Positions 28,801-36,430 of a stretch of DNA of 64,000 bases are shown piece after piece. The notes under the pieces are model-generated. The model ran no database searches and was not told where the DNA came from. It was given only the letters and a program-made list of their open reading frames with translations. The DNA comes from Noviherbaspirillum sp. UKPF54 (lineage in GTDB: Bacteria; Pseudomonadota; Gammaproteobacteria; Burkholderiales; Burkholderiaceae_D). The DNA is taken from positions 4,278,001 to 4,342,000 of the forward strand of contig NZ_CP040128.1 in assembly GCF_007874125.1 (NCBI RefSeq), written 5' to 3'. Position 1 is the stretch's first letter. The number at the start of each line of letters is the position of its first letter. The position numbers and the translations under genes were made by a program.

Positions 28801-29454
28801 GACGGGAGTGGCGACGGCCGGCGAGAGCAGGCGCCGCGCCAAGATCCCGCCGGCGCCCGGGCTGGCCACAACCCGCATCAAGCCGGCATCCGGTCGCGCG
28901 AACAGCACGGCCAGCGACAGCAGCAGGAGCAGGACAGACACGCCCACCGTCATCGGCATGTTGGCGCCGACCTGGATCAGCGCGATGACGCCGAACGCGT
29001 GCCCGACCATGACCAGCACCGCCATGCCCAAGCCACCGGCGGCGAAGACCTGGGCGGCGAGCACGCTGCGGGGCCGGCCGGGCAAAAGCAGGATCGCCAG
29101 CGACAGCAGCAGGAGCGCCGCCGCCGTGTTGGGCGGCATGACGGCAATCTTCGTCAGTGCCGTCGGGGTGCCGATAGACAGGTAGTACGCGATGGTCAGC
29201 ACAGCGATGCTGAGCACTGCGGCGGCCAAGCCGCTGGCGACGGCAGTGGAACGTTCATCGCGATGTCGCAGATAAACGGCCGCGCCGCACAGCATGAAGC
29301 ACACGCTGGCGACGGCATGGGGGAATTGCGGTTCGACCGCTACGCCAAAAAGATACAGGCGTGTCACTGCAATGCTTGCTCCAAGCATTGCAGTGATGCC
29401 GGCGAAGATCTTCGACAGCCGCTTGATCTGACCAACGAGAATGTGCGTTTCCAT
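25807..29454 (-). CDS. Membrane-bound multi-PAS GGDEF/EAL protein (c-di-GMP turnover)
   Basis: 1215 residues from the ATG at 29454; a GTG at 29517 is an alternative that would add 21 residues. Order: about eight membrane helices (to about 260), four PAS domains (about 280-395, 400-525, 530-650, 655-780), GGDEF and EAL. GGDEF at 866-870 is intact and preceded by RADD five residues upstream, the I-site for product inhibition. EAL at 994-996 is intact with the later motifs EITE, DDFG (1112-1115), KIDKDFI and EGIES, so phosphodiesterase activity is also plausible. The second PAS resembles FixL-type PAS. It likely links redox, gas or ligand sensing to c-di-GMP. Confidence 0.93.
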   Translation of the reverse strand: METHILVGQIKRLSKIFAGITAMLGASIAVTRLYLFGVAVEPQFPHAVASVCFMLCGAAVYLRHRDERSTAVASGLAAAVLSIAVLTIAYYLSIGTPTALTKIAVMPPNTAAALLLLSLAILLLPGRPRSVLAAQVFAAGGLGMAVLVMVGHAFGVIALIQVGANMPMTVGVSVLLLLLSLAVLFARPDAGLMRVVASPGAGGILARRLLSPAVATPVLSAWLTYQWQQNSAHGIAFVLAVAAAGAALLLLIFTWAQAMALDRYDAARMHRKSELARIEDNLRLLVQTVRDYAIFRLAPDGHIASWNTGAQHILGYPADDIVGASFERLFAREEVQSGVPAQMLETARNHDHVSREHWSARQDGTMCYAHTTMTALHEGGELVGFVNVMQDISHSKHAAEERALLSSMLSTMPDAVIVIDEGGIIERANPAAERAFGYSMDELIGRNVKILMPSPHREQHDAYLTRYLRSGERHVLGINRELVAQRKDGTPFPIELMVSEMLVGGRRKFTGVARDITERKRTEEKLAQYDQRFRAVYDNAAVGIALMAPDMHLLYVNRKMTEIIGYSGEELTSRNVQDITHPDDIEIGREPYRKLLRGETDSILIEKRYRCRNGDTIWVDASISCVRDKNGEAAYAIAVIEDISARKAAEAAVLKSKQDLDVALEGADVHLWHLDCESRTLQYLDKLPAALGLVQDEVRNDIDFWLALIPPDDREQLAKLVHEVRHGSRDAVETELRMRTRDGQWKWMLVRARVLERNANGTPRHVTGTCLDITERKQSEQEMLQLAQHDTLTGLPNRALSYAFGERTLASARRDGLQSAVLFVDLDRFKPINDTYGHDAGDAVLREVARRLRGCVRADDMVGRLGGDEFLLVLGDVDGPRGAGRVAAQCIAALGQPCPYKELQLQVSSSIGIAMFPADGDDIFTLARNADAAMYHAKECGRDNFQFFTQELNERSASTLAMENRLRGGLRQDEFRLHYQPIVDLESGFVIGAEALLRWPGAGVTPDQFIPVAEYTGVIHQLGEWALNEACRQQRAWQANGLDALTMSVNVSPAQFRQEGFRATVAKAVAASGIDPDCLQLEITENALAKNAETAVDALRALRQIGVHVVLDDFGKDYSSLSNLKQLPVDAIKIDKDFIHDLDSDRGNMAITSAIIDLGRELGLQVIAEGIESQAVLDSLRARRCKAIQGFYVCEPVAGDEFEDWYRHRSGLVAA

Positions 29455-29665
29455 GCGGTTCCGCAACGACCGCCACCGGCAGCGCAGGCTCCAACGGTCC
29501 AGTGGATTGGAATGCACACTGCGGCGTGAGGTTCCACAGGGGCACCAAGACAGTGCGCCGGCGCCCCGGTCGGATCAATAATCCGCTTGGCATCCGGTCT
29601 CCTGCGCCGGGAATTTTTGCCATGCGGCGCGTTCGAACGGTGATATTGCTGATGGTGAGAAAGCG

Positions 29666-29953
29666 ATGAAAACTACATTGAAGCAACACCAGATCCGCAC
29701 CAAACGGCCGAGCGAGGAAAGCAGCCCGACGCCGCGCCTGCCGCATGAACGGGACGAGTCGGAGGATAGCCAGGAAAGCGCGGGACGCACCACCGGCCAC
29801 GATGTCGCCGGCCGCACCGACATGCGGCAGGCCTACGACGACTTGCAAAAAGGCATGGTCGACACCGATTTGCGGGAAACCGGCGGCGTCGACGAAGTGG
29901 TCAACAAGCGGCCCGGACAGTCGCCGGACAAGGTGGTGAAGAAACCGTTTTAG
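29666..29953 (+). CDS. Small hydrophilic protein, unknown function
   Basis: 95 residues, rich in charged and polar residues with no hydrophobic core segment (RTKRPSEESSPTPR; HERDESEDSQESAGR; DKVVKKPF), so probably disordered. Many betaproteobacteria carry such short unnamed proteins. Codon use matches the neighbours, and a GGTGA-type site precedes the ATG. It is convergent with the next gene, with nine bases between the stops. No function is proposed. Confidence 0.65.
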   Translation: MKTTLKQHQIRTKRPSEESSPTPRLPHERDESEDSQESAGRTTGHDVAGRTDMRQAYDDLQKGMVDTDLRETGGVDEVVNKRPGQSPDKVVKKPF

Positions 29954-29962
29954 GGACGGGCC

Positions 29963-31210
29963 TTATTCGTAGTTGCGCGCATCCTCGATCACCTTGCCGT
30001 CGTTCGGCAGGCTGCCGGGTGGCACCAGCATGACCTCTCCGCGCAGCTTGGTGATGTCGCGGATGGTAGCGACGATGGCCTCGACCGGCACGGCGGCAGC
30101 CTGCGCCACTTCGCAATGCAGCGTCATCACGTCGTTGGCCATTTCACCCGACACGACCAGCCGGGCCTTGAGGATGGCGGGATGCCGCCGCGCCACTTCC
30201 GCCACCTGTGCCGGGTGCACGAACATGGCGCGCACCTTGGTCGTCTGGTCGGCGCGCCCCATCCAGCCGCGGATGCGGGTATTGGTGCGGCCGCACGGCG
30301 AGGCGCCCGGCAGCACCGCCGACAGGTCGCCGGTGGCAAAGCGCAGCAGCGGATAGTCCGGGTTGAACGAAGTGACCACCACTTCACCGACTTCGCCTTC
30401 GGGCAGCGGATCGCCGGTGCCGGGGCGTACGATTTCCAGGATCAAGTCTTCGTCGACGATCATGCCGGGATTGACCTTGCCGCCGGTCTGCGTTTCATAG
30501 GCGATGTTGCCGATGTCCGCCGAGCCGTACATCTGCAGCACGGTCGGCACGCCGTTGTCGTGGAACCAGGCGCGCAGCGACGGCGGCAGCGCCTCGGCGC
30601 CGACCACCGCGCGCCGCACGCTGCTGATGTCGGCGTTCATTTCGCGCGCCTTTTCGATGATGATCTTGAGGAAGGAGGGCGTGCCGATGTAGGCGTCTGG
30701 CTGCAGCGCCGCCATCGCCTGCACCTGCATCTCGGTCTGGCCGATGCCGGCCGGGATCACCGGGCAGCCCAGGCGCGCCGCGCCGCCTTCGACCATGTAG
30801 GCCGCCGGCGTGAAGTGATACGAAAAGCAGTTTTGCACCACGTCGCCCGCGCGCAGGCCCGCCGCCGCCATCGGCCGCGCGAAGCGCCACCAGTCGACCC
30901 CCTGGCCTTCCGGGTCGAAGATCGGCCCGGGCGACATGAACAGACGCCGCAGTTCGCGCACCGGCGTGGCGTTGAGACCGCCGAACGGCATGGCTTCCTG
31001 CTGCAACTGCTTCAGGTCCGACTTGCGCGTGACCGGCAGCTGCGCCAGCGCGGCGCGCGAGGTGACATCGCGCGGATTCACGCCGTCCAGGGTGCGCATC
31101 CAGCCGGGAGCGCAGCGGGCGCGCGCCACCAGCTGCGGCAGGCGCGTCATCAGATCGGCCTCGCGCAATTGCGGGGCGCGGGTTTCCAGCGAATCGAGAT
31201 GGTCGGTCAT
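29963..31210 (-). CDS. Phenylacetate-CoA ligase (PaaK)-like AMP-binding enzyme
   Basis: 415 residues, the length of PaaK-type ligases. It would activate an aromatic or similar acid to its CoA ester. Typical segments: YHFTPAAYMVEGGAARLGCPVIPAG, QPDAYIGTPSFLK, MYGSADIGNIAYET, LILEIVRPGTGDPLPEGEVGEVVVT, and the hinge region RGWMGRADQTTKVRAMFVHP. It is the last gene of the minus-strand run beginning with the acyl-CoA synthetase at 38389 and including a Liv-type ABC transporter, which suggests uptake and activation of a carboxylic acid. The exact substrate is unknown. Confidence 0.85.
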   Translation of the reverse strand: MTDHLDSLETRAPQLREADLMTRLPQLVARARCAPGWMRTLDGVNPRDVTSRAALAQLPVTRKSDLKQLQQEAMPFGGLNATPVRELRRLFMSPGPIFDPEGQGVDWWRFARPMAAAGLRAGDVVQNCFSYHFTPAAYMVEGGAARLGCPVIPAGIGQTEMQVQAMAALQPDAYIGTPSFLKIIIEKAREMNADISSVRRAVVGAEALPPSLRAWFHDNGVPTVLQMYGSADIGNIAYETQTGGKVNPGMIVDEDLILEIVRPGTGDPLPEGEVGEVVVTSFNPDYPLLRFATGDLSAVLPGASPCGRTNTRIRGWMGRADQTTKVRAMFVHPAQVAEVARRHPAILKARLVVSGEMANDVMTLHCEVAQAAAVPVEAIVATIRDITKLRGEVMLVPPGSLPNDGKVIEDARNYE

Positions 31211-31291
31211 AGCAGGTCCGTCAAAGTAGGGGAGGCCATGCGCACCGCGTGGGGCGCCTGTCGTGCAATCGATAAATAGGGGGGGCAGGGA

Positions 31292-32137
31292 TCAGGCCAG
31301 CCAGCGTTTCCTGCGGCGATAGAACTTCATGTCGCGAAAGCTCTTGCGCTCGGCGCCGGCCACGCCCAGGTAGAATTCCTTGACGTCTTCGTTGGTCGCG
31401 AGATCCTGTGCCGCGCCTTCCATCACGACCCGGCCGTTTTCCAGGATGTAGCCGAAGTCGGCGTAGCGCAGCGCCACCATCGTGTTCTGCTCGGCCACCA
31501 GGAACGACACGTTTTCCTTGCGGTTCAAGTCCTTGACGATCTCGAAGATCTCTTCCACGATCTGCGGCGCCAGGCCCATCGACGGTTCGTCGAGCAGGAT
31601 CATGGACGGCTTGGCCATGAGCGATCGGCCGATCGCGCACATTTGCTGCTCGCCGCCGGAGGTGTAGCCGGCCTGCGAGTTGCGCCGCTCCTTCAGGCGC
31701 GGGAAGTAGTGGTACACCTTGTCCAGCGCATCCTTCAGCTCGCCGCGCGACAGGCGGCGCGTGTAGGCGCCGGTCAACAGGTTTTCCTCGACCGTGAGGT
31801 GGCCGAAGCAGTGCCTGCCTTCCATCACCTGCGACAGGCCGCGCTTCACCAGTTCGTTGGGCGTGAGCTGGTCGACGCGCTCGCCCTTGAACTCGACGCT
31901 GCCCTTGGTGACGTCGCCGCGCTCGCCGCGCAACAGCGTCGAGATCGACTTCATCGTGGTCGACTTGCCGGCGCCGTTGGCGCCCAGGAGCGCGACGATC
32001 TTCCCTTGCGGGACTTGCAGCGAGACGCCTTTCAACACCAGGATCACGTGGTCGTAGATGACCTCGATGTTGTTGACCGAGAGGTAGGGGCGTCCGGCGT
32101 CGGCCGGCGTAGCGTTCGTTACGGGTGCAATGCTCAT
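31292..32137 (-). CDS. Branched-chain-amino-acid-type ABC transporter ATP-binding protein (LivF-like)
   Basis: 281 residues. ABC ATPase motifs: Walker A GANGAGKST, the signature TSGGEQQMCAIGRSL (T instead of L at its first position), Walker B MILLDEPSMG, and the H-loop position as EQN (AEQNTMVAL), which is normal for LivF. The C-terminal 30 residues form a basic tail (AERKSFRDMKFYRRRKRW) longer than in E. coli LivF. It powers the transporter with LivG-, LivH- and LivM-like proteins encoded upstream. Confidence 0.92.
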   Translation of the reverse strand: MSIAPVTNATPADAGRPYLSVNNIEVIYDHVILVLKGVSLQVPQGKIVALLGANGAGKSTTMKSISTLLRGERGDVTKGSVEFKGERVDQLTPNELVKRGLSQVMEGRHCFGHLTVEENLLTGAYTRRLSRGELKDALDKVYHYFPRLKERRNSQAGYTSGGEQQMCAIGRSLMAKPSMILLDEPSMGLAPQIVEEIFEIVKDLNRKENVSFLVAEQNTMVALRYADFGYILENGRVVMEGAAQDLATNEDVKEFYLGVAGAERKSFRDMKFYRRRKRWLA

Positions 32138-32164
32138 GTCAGTGATCCGGAGCGATTTGTAGAT

Positions 32165-32187
32165 CCCTCTCCCGTCTCGGGAGAGGG
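32165..32187. repeat. Intergenic hairpin repeat, CCCTCTCCCG type
   Basis: CCCTCTCCCG, loop TCT, CGGGAGAGGG: a perfect 10-bp stem between the binding-protein gene and the livF-like gene. Very similar hairpins occur at 35609-35632 and, less perfectly, at 40153-40194 and 61242-61261. This looks like a dispersed REP-like element; in the operon it may act as an mRNA stability or processing site. Confidence 0.7.
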
Positions 32188-32202
32188 GCAGCGTCGAAGT
32201 GA

Positions 32203-33504
32203 TCAGCTGGCGCAGGCCGGCTTGATGTTCTTCTCCGTCGCATACTTGGCCGACGATTCCTCCAGCAGCCTGCGCGTCAGTGCCTTGTCGCCGGTGACCC
32301 AGTTAGGCGTGATCGGCACCCACTTGCTGCCGGTCCATTGCTGCACCTTCACCGCGCCCGAGCCTTCGTGGTCGTCGCACGAAGTCTTCACCGGCGGGAA
32401 CATGCCGAGCGCGCCGAGCGCCTTCTGGCGCGCCTCGTTGACATCAAGGTTTTCGAAGCCCCAGCGCACCTGCTCGCCGCTCATTACCTTGCCCTTGCCG
32501 AATTTTTCCTGCGCCTTGCGGATCGCTTCCGTCCACAGGATCGCCGCCGTCACGCCGCGCATGTGGTAGACCGATCCGATGCGGCCCTTGTCGTCCAGGT
32601 TACCCTTGCCGGCGTCATAGACTTTCTTGCGGATGTCGTCGAGCACCGGATAGTTGCCGGGAGTGTTGAAGGTCATCGTGGTGTAGCCCTTGGCCGCATC
32701 GCCGGCCGGGACTGTGTCTTCCTCCGAGCCGGCCCACCATACGCCAAGGATTTTCTCGCGCGGGAAGCCGTTGCGCTGAGCGGTCTTGATCGCTACCGCG
32801 TTCATCACGCCCCAGCCCCACAGGATCACGTAATCCGGCTTGGCCTGGCGGATCTGCAGCCATTGCGACTGCTGCTCGTTGCCCGGATGCGCAACCGGGA
32901 TCTTGATCAGCTCGAAGCCGTATTTCTGCGCTTCCGCGTCCAGCACCGGCATAGGCTCCTTGCCGAAGGCCGAGTCGTGGTACAGGTGCACGATCTTCTT
33001 GCCCTTGAGCTTTTCGGCGCCGCCGTTCAGGCTGCCGAGGTAGGCGACCATCGCCGCCGCCTGGTTCCAGTAGCTGGTAATGAGCGGGAAGACGTACGGG
33101 AACACCTTGCCGTTGGCTGCATCGGAGCGGCCATAGCCAAGCATCGTCATCGGAATCTTGTCGGTCGCGACGCGGTCGAGGATGCCGTAGGCGATACCGG
33201 TCGACAGCGGGTCCACCAGCGCCGCGCCGCCGTTTTTGGATTTCATGCGCTCGTAGCATTCGACGCCGCGCGACGCGTTGTACTCCGTCTCGCATTCTTC
33301 CCACTTGATCTTCACACCGTTGATGCCGCCGTTGGCGTTGACCAGGTTGAAGTAATCGATGGCGCCGCCATAGAATCCGGAACCGCCCGCCGCATAGGGG
33401 CCGACACGGTAGGACGGAAGCGGGATGTACTGCTCTTGCGCCGCCGCGGCGCCGATGCTGCCGGCCAGGGCTGCGCCCAGCAGAATTGATTTGATCAACT
33501 TCAT
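32203..33504 (-). CDS. ABC transporter substrate-binding protein (Liv/aromatic-acid type)
   Basis: 433 residues from the ATG at 33504, with AAGGAGGAG upstream. A signal peptide covers about 1-22 (ILLGAALAGSIGAAAAQ). It belongs to the type-I periplasmic-binding family (Peripla_BP_6): YFNLVNANGGINGVKIKWEECETEYN near residue 60 and VILWGWGVMNAVAIKTAQRNG. At over 430 residues it is longer than classical LivJ/LivK (about 345 mature) and resembles the binding proteins found next to acyl-CoA ligases in aromatic or fatty acid clusters. Ligand unknown. Confidence 0.9.
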   Translation of the reverse strand: MKLIKSILLGAALAGSIGAAAAQEQYIPLPSYRVGPYAAGGSGFYGGAIDYFNLVNANGGINGVKIKWEECETEYNASRGVECYERMKSKNGGAALVDPLSTGIAYGILDRVATDKIPMTMLGYGRSDAANGKVFPYVFPLITSYWNQAAAMVAYLGSLNGGAEKLKGKKIVHLYHDSAFGKEPMPVLDAEAQKYGFELIKIPVAHPGNEQQSQWLQIRQAKPDYVILWGWGVMNAVAIKTAQRNGFPREKILGVWWAGSEEDTVPAGDAAKGYTTMTFNTPGNYPVLDDIRKKVYDAGKGNLDDKGRIGSVYHMRGVTAAILWTEAIRKAQEKFGKGKVMSGEQVRWGFENLDVNEARQKALGALGMFPPVKTSCDDHEGSGAVKVQQWTGSKWVPITPNWVTGDKALTRRLLEESSAKYATEKNIKPACAS

Positions 33505-33557
33505 GTGCTCCTCCTTGTTATAGACAGCAATGAGACGGTGAAACCAAAGCATGTTTT

Positions 33558-34616
33558 TTAGTGCGGGAACGGCCACAGGCGCAGCTTTTCCTTGGCGATC
33601 TGCCACAGGCGTGCTAGGCCGTGCGGCTCGACGATCAGGAAGAAGATGATCAGCGCGCCGAACACCATCAGTTCCAGGTTCGAGGCGACCGAGGTCGGCA
33701 GCGCCAGCGAATGCGCGATGATGTTGAGAAAAATCGGCAGCAGCACGATGAAGGCCGACCCGAAGAAGGCGCCGATGACCGAGCCAACGCCGCCGATGAT
33801 GATCATGAACAGGATGCGGAAGGACAGATCCAGGCTGTACGCTTCCGGCTCCACCGTCCCCAGGTAGGCGAAGGCGTACAGGGCGCCGGCCACGCCGCAA
33901 TAGAACGAGCTGACCGCGAATGCCAAGAGCTTGGTGCGCATCAGGCGGAAACCGATCACTTCGGCCGCGACGTCCATGTCGCGCACCGCCATCCAGGAGC
34001 GGCCGACATTGGTGCGGATCATGTTCTTGAGCAGCACCGCCATCACGCACACGATGCATAGCGTGAGCAGGTACTTGCTGGCCGGTGTGTCGAATTCATA
34101 ACCGAGGATCACGATTTTTTGCGCGGTGATCACGCCCGACGAGCTGTTATTGGTGAACCAGCCGATCTTGGTCAGGCACCACACCACGAAGAACTGCGTC
34201 GCCAGCGTGGCGGCGGCGAGGTAAAAGCCGCGGATGCGCAACGAAGGCAGGCCGAACACGATGCCGACCATGGCCGCGCACAAGCCGCCGAGCACGAAAG
34301 CGAGCAGCACCGGTATGCCGGGTATGCGCAGCATGAAGTTGTACGACGCGAACGCGCCGACCGCCATGAACGCGGCGGTCCCGAGCGACAGCTGCCCCGC
34401 GTAGCCGGTCAGGATGTTCAGCCCGAGCGCGGCCAGCGCGAAGATCAGGAACGGGATCAGCACCGCCGAGAATAGGTAGGGCGAGGCGACGAGCGGCACC
34501 CCCAGGAAGGCGATCGCCAGCACGAGCGCGATGCCCACGCGGTCCTGGCGGATGGGGAAGATCTGGCTGTCTGCCTGGTAGGTGATTTTGAATTGGCCTG
34601 CTTCACGGTAGAACAT
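33558..34616 (-). CDS. ABC transporter permease, LivM-like
   Basis: 352 residues with about nine to ten membrane helices. The family cytoplasmic-loop motif is present around GRSWMAVRDMDVAAEVIGFRLMRTKLLAFAVSSFYCGVAGALYAF, and the helix GLNILTGYAGQLSLGTAAFMAVGAF is typical of LivM. It pairs with the LivH-like permease encoded just upstream to form the membrane channel of the transporter in this operon. Confidence 0.92.
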   Translation of the reverse strand: MFYREAGQFKITYQADSQIFPIRQDRVGIALVLAIAFLGVPLVASPYLFSAVLIPFLIFALAALGLNILTGYAGQLSLGTAAFMAVGAFASYNFMLRIPGIPVLLAFVLGGLCAAMVGIVFGLPSLRIRGFYLAAATLATQFFVVWCLTKIGWFTNNSSSGVITAQKIVILGYEFDTPASKYLLTLCIVCVMAVLLKNMIRTNVGRSWMAVRDMDVAAEVIGFRLMRTKLLAFAVSSFYCGVAGALYAFAYLGTVEPEAYSLDLSFRILFMIIIGGVGSVIGAFFGSAFIVLLPIFLNIIAHSLALPTSVASNLELMVFGALIIFFLIVEPHGLARLWQIAKEKLRLWPFPH

Positions 34617-34670
34617 GTTTTATTCCCGATTCGTTGAAACGTTATGCCTGGAATGCGCTTGCGATTCCGG

Positions 34671-35573
34671 CTAGATTCGTCGGATGATCTTTTCGCCAAA
34701 CAGCCCCTCTGGGCGCACCAGCAAGAACAGCAGCGCCAGCACATACGGGAACCAGCCCTCGATGCCGCCGCCCACCATCGGGCCGATATAGACCTCGGCC
34801 AGTTTCTCGGAAGCACCGATGATCAGTCCACCGATGATCGCGCCTGGCACCGAGGTGAAGCCACCGAGGATCAGCACCGGCAGCGCCTTCAGGGCGACGA
34901 AGGTGAGCGCGAACTGCACGCCGTTGCGCGCGCCCCACAGCATGCCCGCCACCAGCGCGACGAAGCCGGCCACCGCCCACACGATGCCCCAGATCTGCTG
35001 CAGGGGAATGCCCACCGCCAGCGCCGCCTGGTGATCGTCGGCCACCGCGCGCAGCGCGCGTCCGATCTTGGTCTTGGAGAAGAACAGCGCCAGTGCCGTC
35101 ACCAGCACCGCGCAGATGCCGGCTGATGTCACATCGAACTGCGACACCGCGATGTTGAACCGGTCGAGCAGGAACTGCAGCGGCACGTCCTCGATGCCGA
35201 TATCCAGCCGGCGCACTTCCGAACCCCAGATCAGCTGCGCCAATCCTTCGATGAAGAAAGTCAGGCCGATGGTCGCCATGAACAGCGTGATTTCCGGCTG
35301 GTTTACCAGCGGGCGCAGCACGATCTTTTCGGTGGCCAGGCCCAAGAGCACCATCGCCGCCATCGTCAGCGGCACCGCGATCCATAAGGAGACGCCGAAC
35401 TTGGCGACGATGCCCACGCAGGTCGACGCCGCGAAGAACACCATCGCGCCCTGCGCGAAGTTGAACACGCCGGAGGCCTTGTAGATGAGCACGAAGCCGA
35501 GCGCGACCAGCGCGTACATCACGCCGGCCAAAAGGCCGCCGATGAAGACTTCGAAGAAGAAGCTGATGTCCAT
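34671..35573 (-). CDS. ABC transporter permease, LivH-like
   Basis: 300 residues, about eight membrane helices. The family motifs GLLAGVMYALVALGFVLIYKASGVFNFAQGAMV at the start, KTKIGRALRAVADDHQAALAVGI in the coupling loop and GGFTSVPGAIIGGLIIG near the end are characteristic of LivH. It lies between the LivG- and LivM-like genes. A hairpin repeat at 35609-35632 separates it from livG. Confidence 0.93.
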   Translation of the reverse strand: MDISFFFEVFIGGLLAGVMYALVALGFVLIYKASGVFNFAQGAMVFFAASTCVGIVAKFGVSLWIAVPLTMAAMVLLGLATEKIVLRPLVNQPEITLFMATIGLTFFIEGLAQLIWGSEVRRLDIGIEDVPLQFLLDRFNIAVSQFDVTSAGICAVLVTALALFFSKTKIGRALRAVADDHQAALAVGIPLQQIWGIVWAVAGFVALVAGMLWGARNGVQFALTFVALKALPVLILGGFTSVPGAIIGGLIIGASEKLAEVYIGPMVGGGIEGWFPYVLALLFLLVRPEGLFGEKIIRRI

Positions 35574-35608
35574 TTCGTATCCCTGTTATTCGTTGCTTCG
35601 GACTGCTC

Positions 35609-35632
35609 CCTTCTCCCGTCCACGGGAGAAGG
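35609..35632. repeat. Intergenic hairpin repeat, second copy
   Basis: CCTTCTCCCGT, two-base loop, ACGGGAGAAGG: a perfect 11-bp stem in the 67-base gap between the livG- and livH-like genes. Its core matches the hairpin at 32165-32187 in the same operon. Confidence 0.7.
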
Positions 35633-35640
35633 CGGGTGCG

Positions 35641-36429
35641 TCAATGCGCCACGCCCAGGTAGGCATTGATCACTTCCTGGTTGTTGCGCACCTCGTCGGG
35701 CGTGCCGTCGCCAATCTTCTTGCCGTAGTCGAGCACGACGACGCGGTCCGAGATATCCATTACCACCCCCATGTCATGCTCGATGAGCACGATGGTGGTG
35801 CCGAACTGGTCGTTGACGTCGAGGATGAAGCGGCACATGTCCTGCTTTTCCTCCACGTTCATGCCGGCCATCGGTTCGTCCAGCAAGAGGATTTCCGGCT
35901 CCGCCGCCAGCGCACGCCCGAGTTCGACGCGCTTTTGCAGGCCATAGGGCAGGCGGGACACCGGCGTCTTGCGGATGGCCTGGATTTCGAGGAAGTCGAT
36001 GATCTCTTCCACCTTCTTGCGGTGTGCGATTTCTTCCTTCTGCGCCGGGCCCCAGTACAGCGCCTGCAGCAGGAAATTGGTCTGCATCTTCAGGTTGCGG
36101 CCGGTCATGATGTTGTCGAGTACCGACATGCCCTTGAACAGCGCGATGTTCTGGAAGGTGCGCGCAATGCCGCTTTTCGCCGCCGCATAGGTGTCCATGC
36201 CGCGCCGTTGCTGGCCGCGATAGATGATTTCGCCTTCCTGCGGGCGATAGACGCCGTTGATCACGTTAAGCATCGAGCTCTTGCCCGCGCCGTTGGGGCC
36301 GATGATGGCGCGGATCTCGTGCTCGCGCACGTTGAAGGAGATGTCGGTGAGCGCCTTGACCCCGCCGAACGACAGGCAGATGTTGCGCAGGTCGAGGATC
36401 ACCTCGCCGATGTTGCGGTTGCCATGCAT
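35641..36429 (-). CDS. Branched-chain-amino-acid-type ABC transporter ATP-binding protein (LivG-like)
   Basis: 262 residues. Walker A GPNGAGKSS, Q-loop TFQNIALF, a signature region RLPYGLQKRVELGRAL (LPYGLQ in place of LSGGQ, as usual in this subfamily), Walker B ILLLDEPMAGM and H-loop IVLIEHDM. Its start lies one base beyond the acyl-CoA synthetase stop, so the two are probably co-translated. It works with the LivF-like ATPase in the same operon. Confidence 0.93.
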   Translation of the reverse strand: MHGNRNIGEVILDLRNICLSFGGVKALTDISFNVREHEIRAIIGPNGAGKSSMLNVINGVYRPQEGEIIYRGQQRRGMDTYAAAKSGIARTFQNIALFKGMSVLDNIMTGRNLKMQTNFLLQALYWGPAQKEEIAHRKKVEEIIDFLEIQAIRKTPVSRLPYGLQKRVELGRALAAEPEILLLDEPMAGMNVEEKQDMCRFILDVNDQFGTTIVLIEHDMGVVMDISDRVVVLDYGKKIGDGTPDEVRNNQEVINAYLGVAH

Positions 36430-36430
36430 G

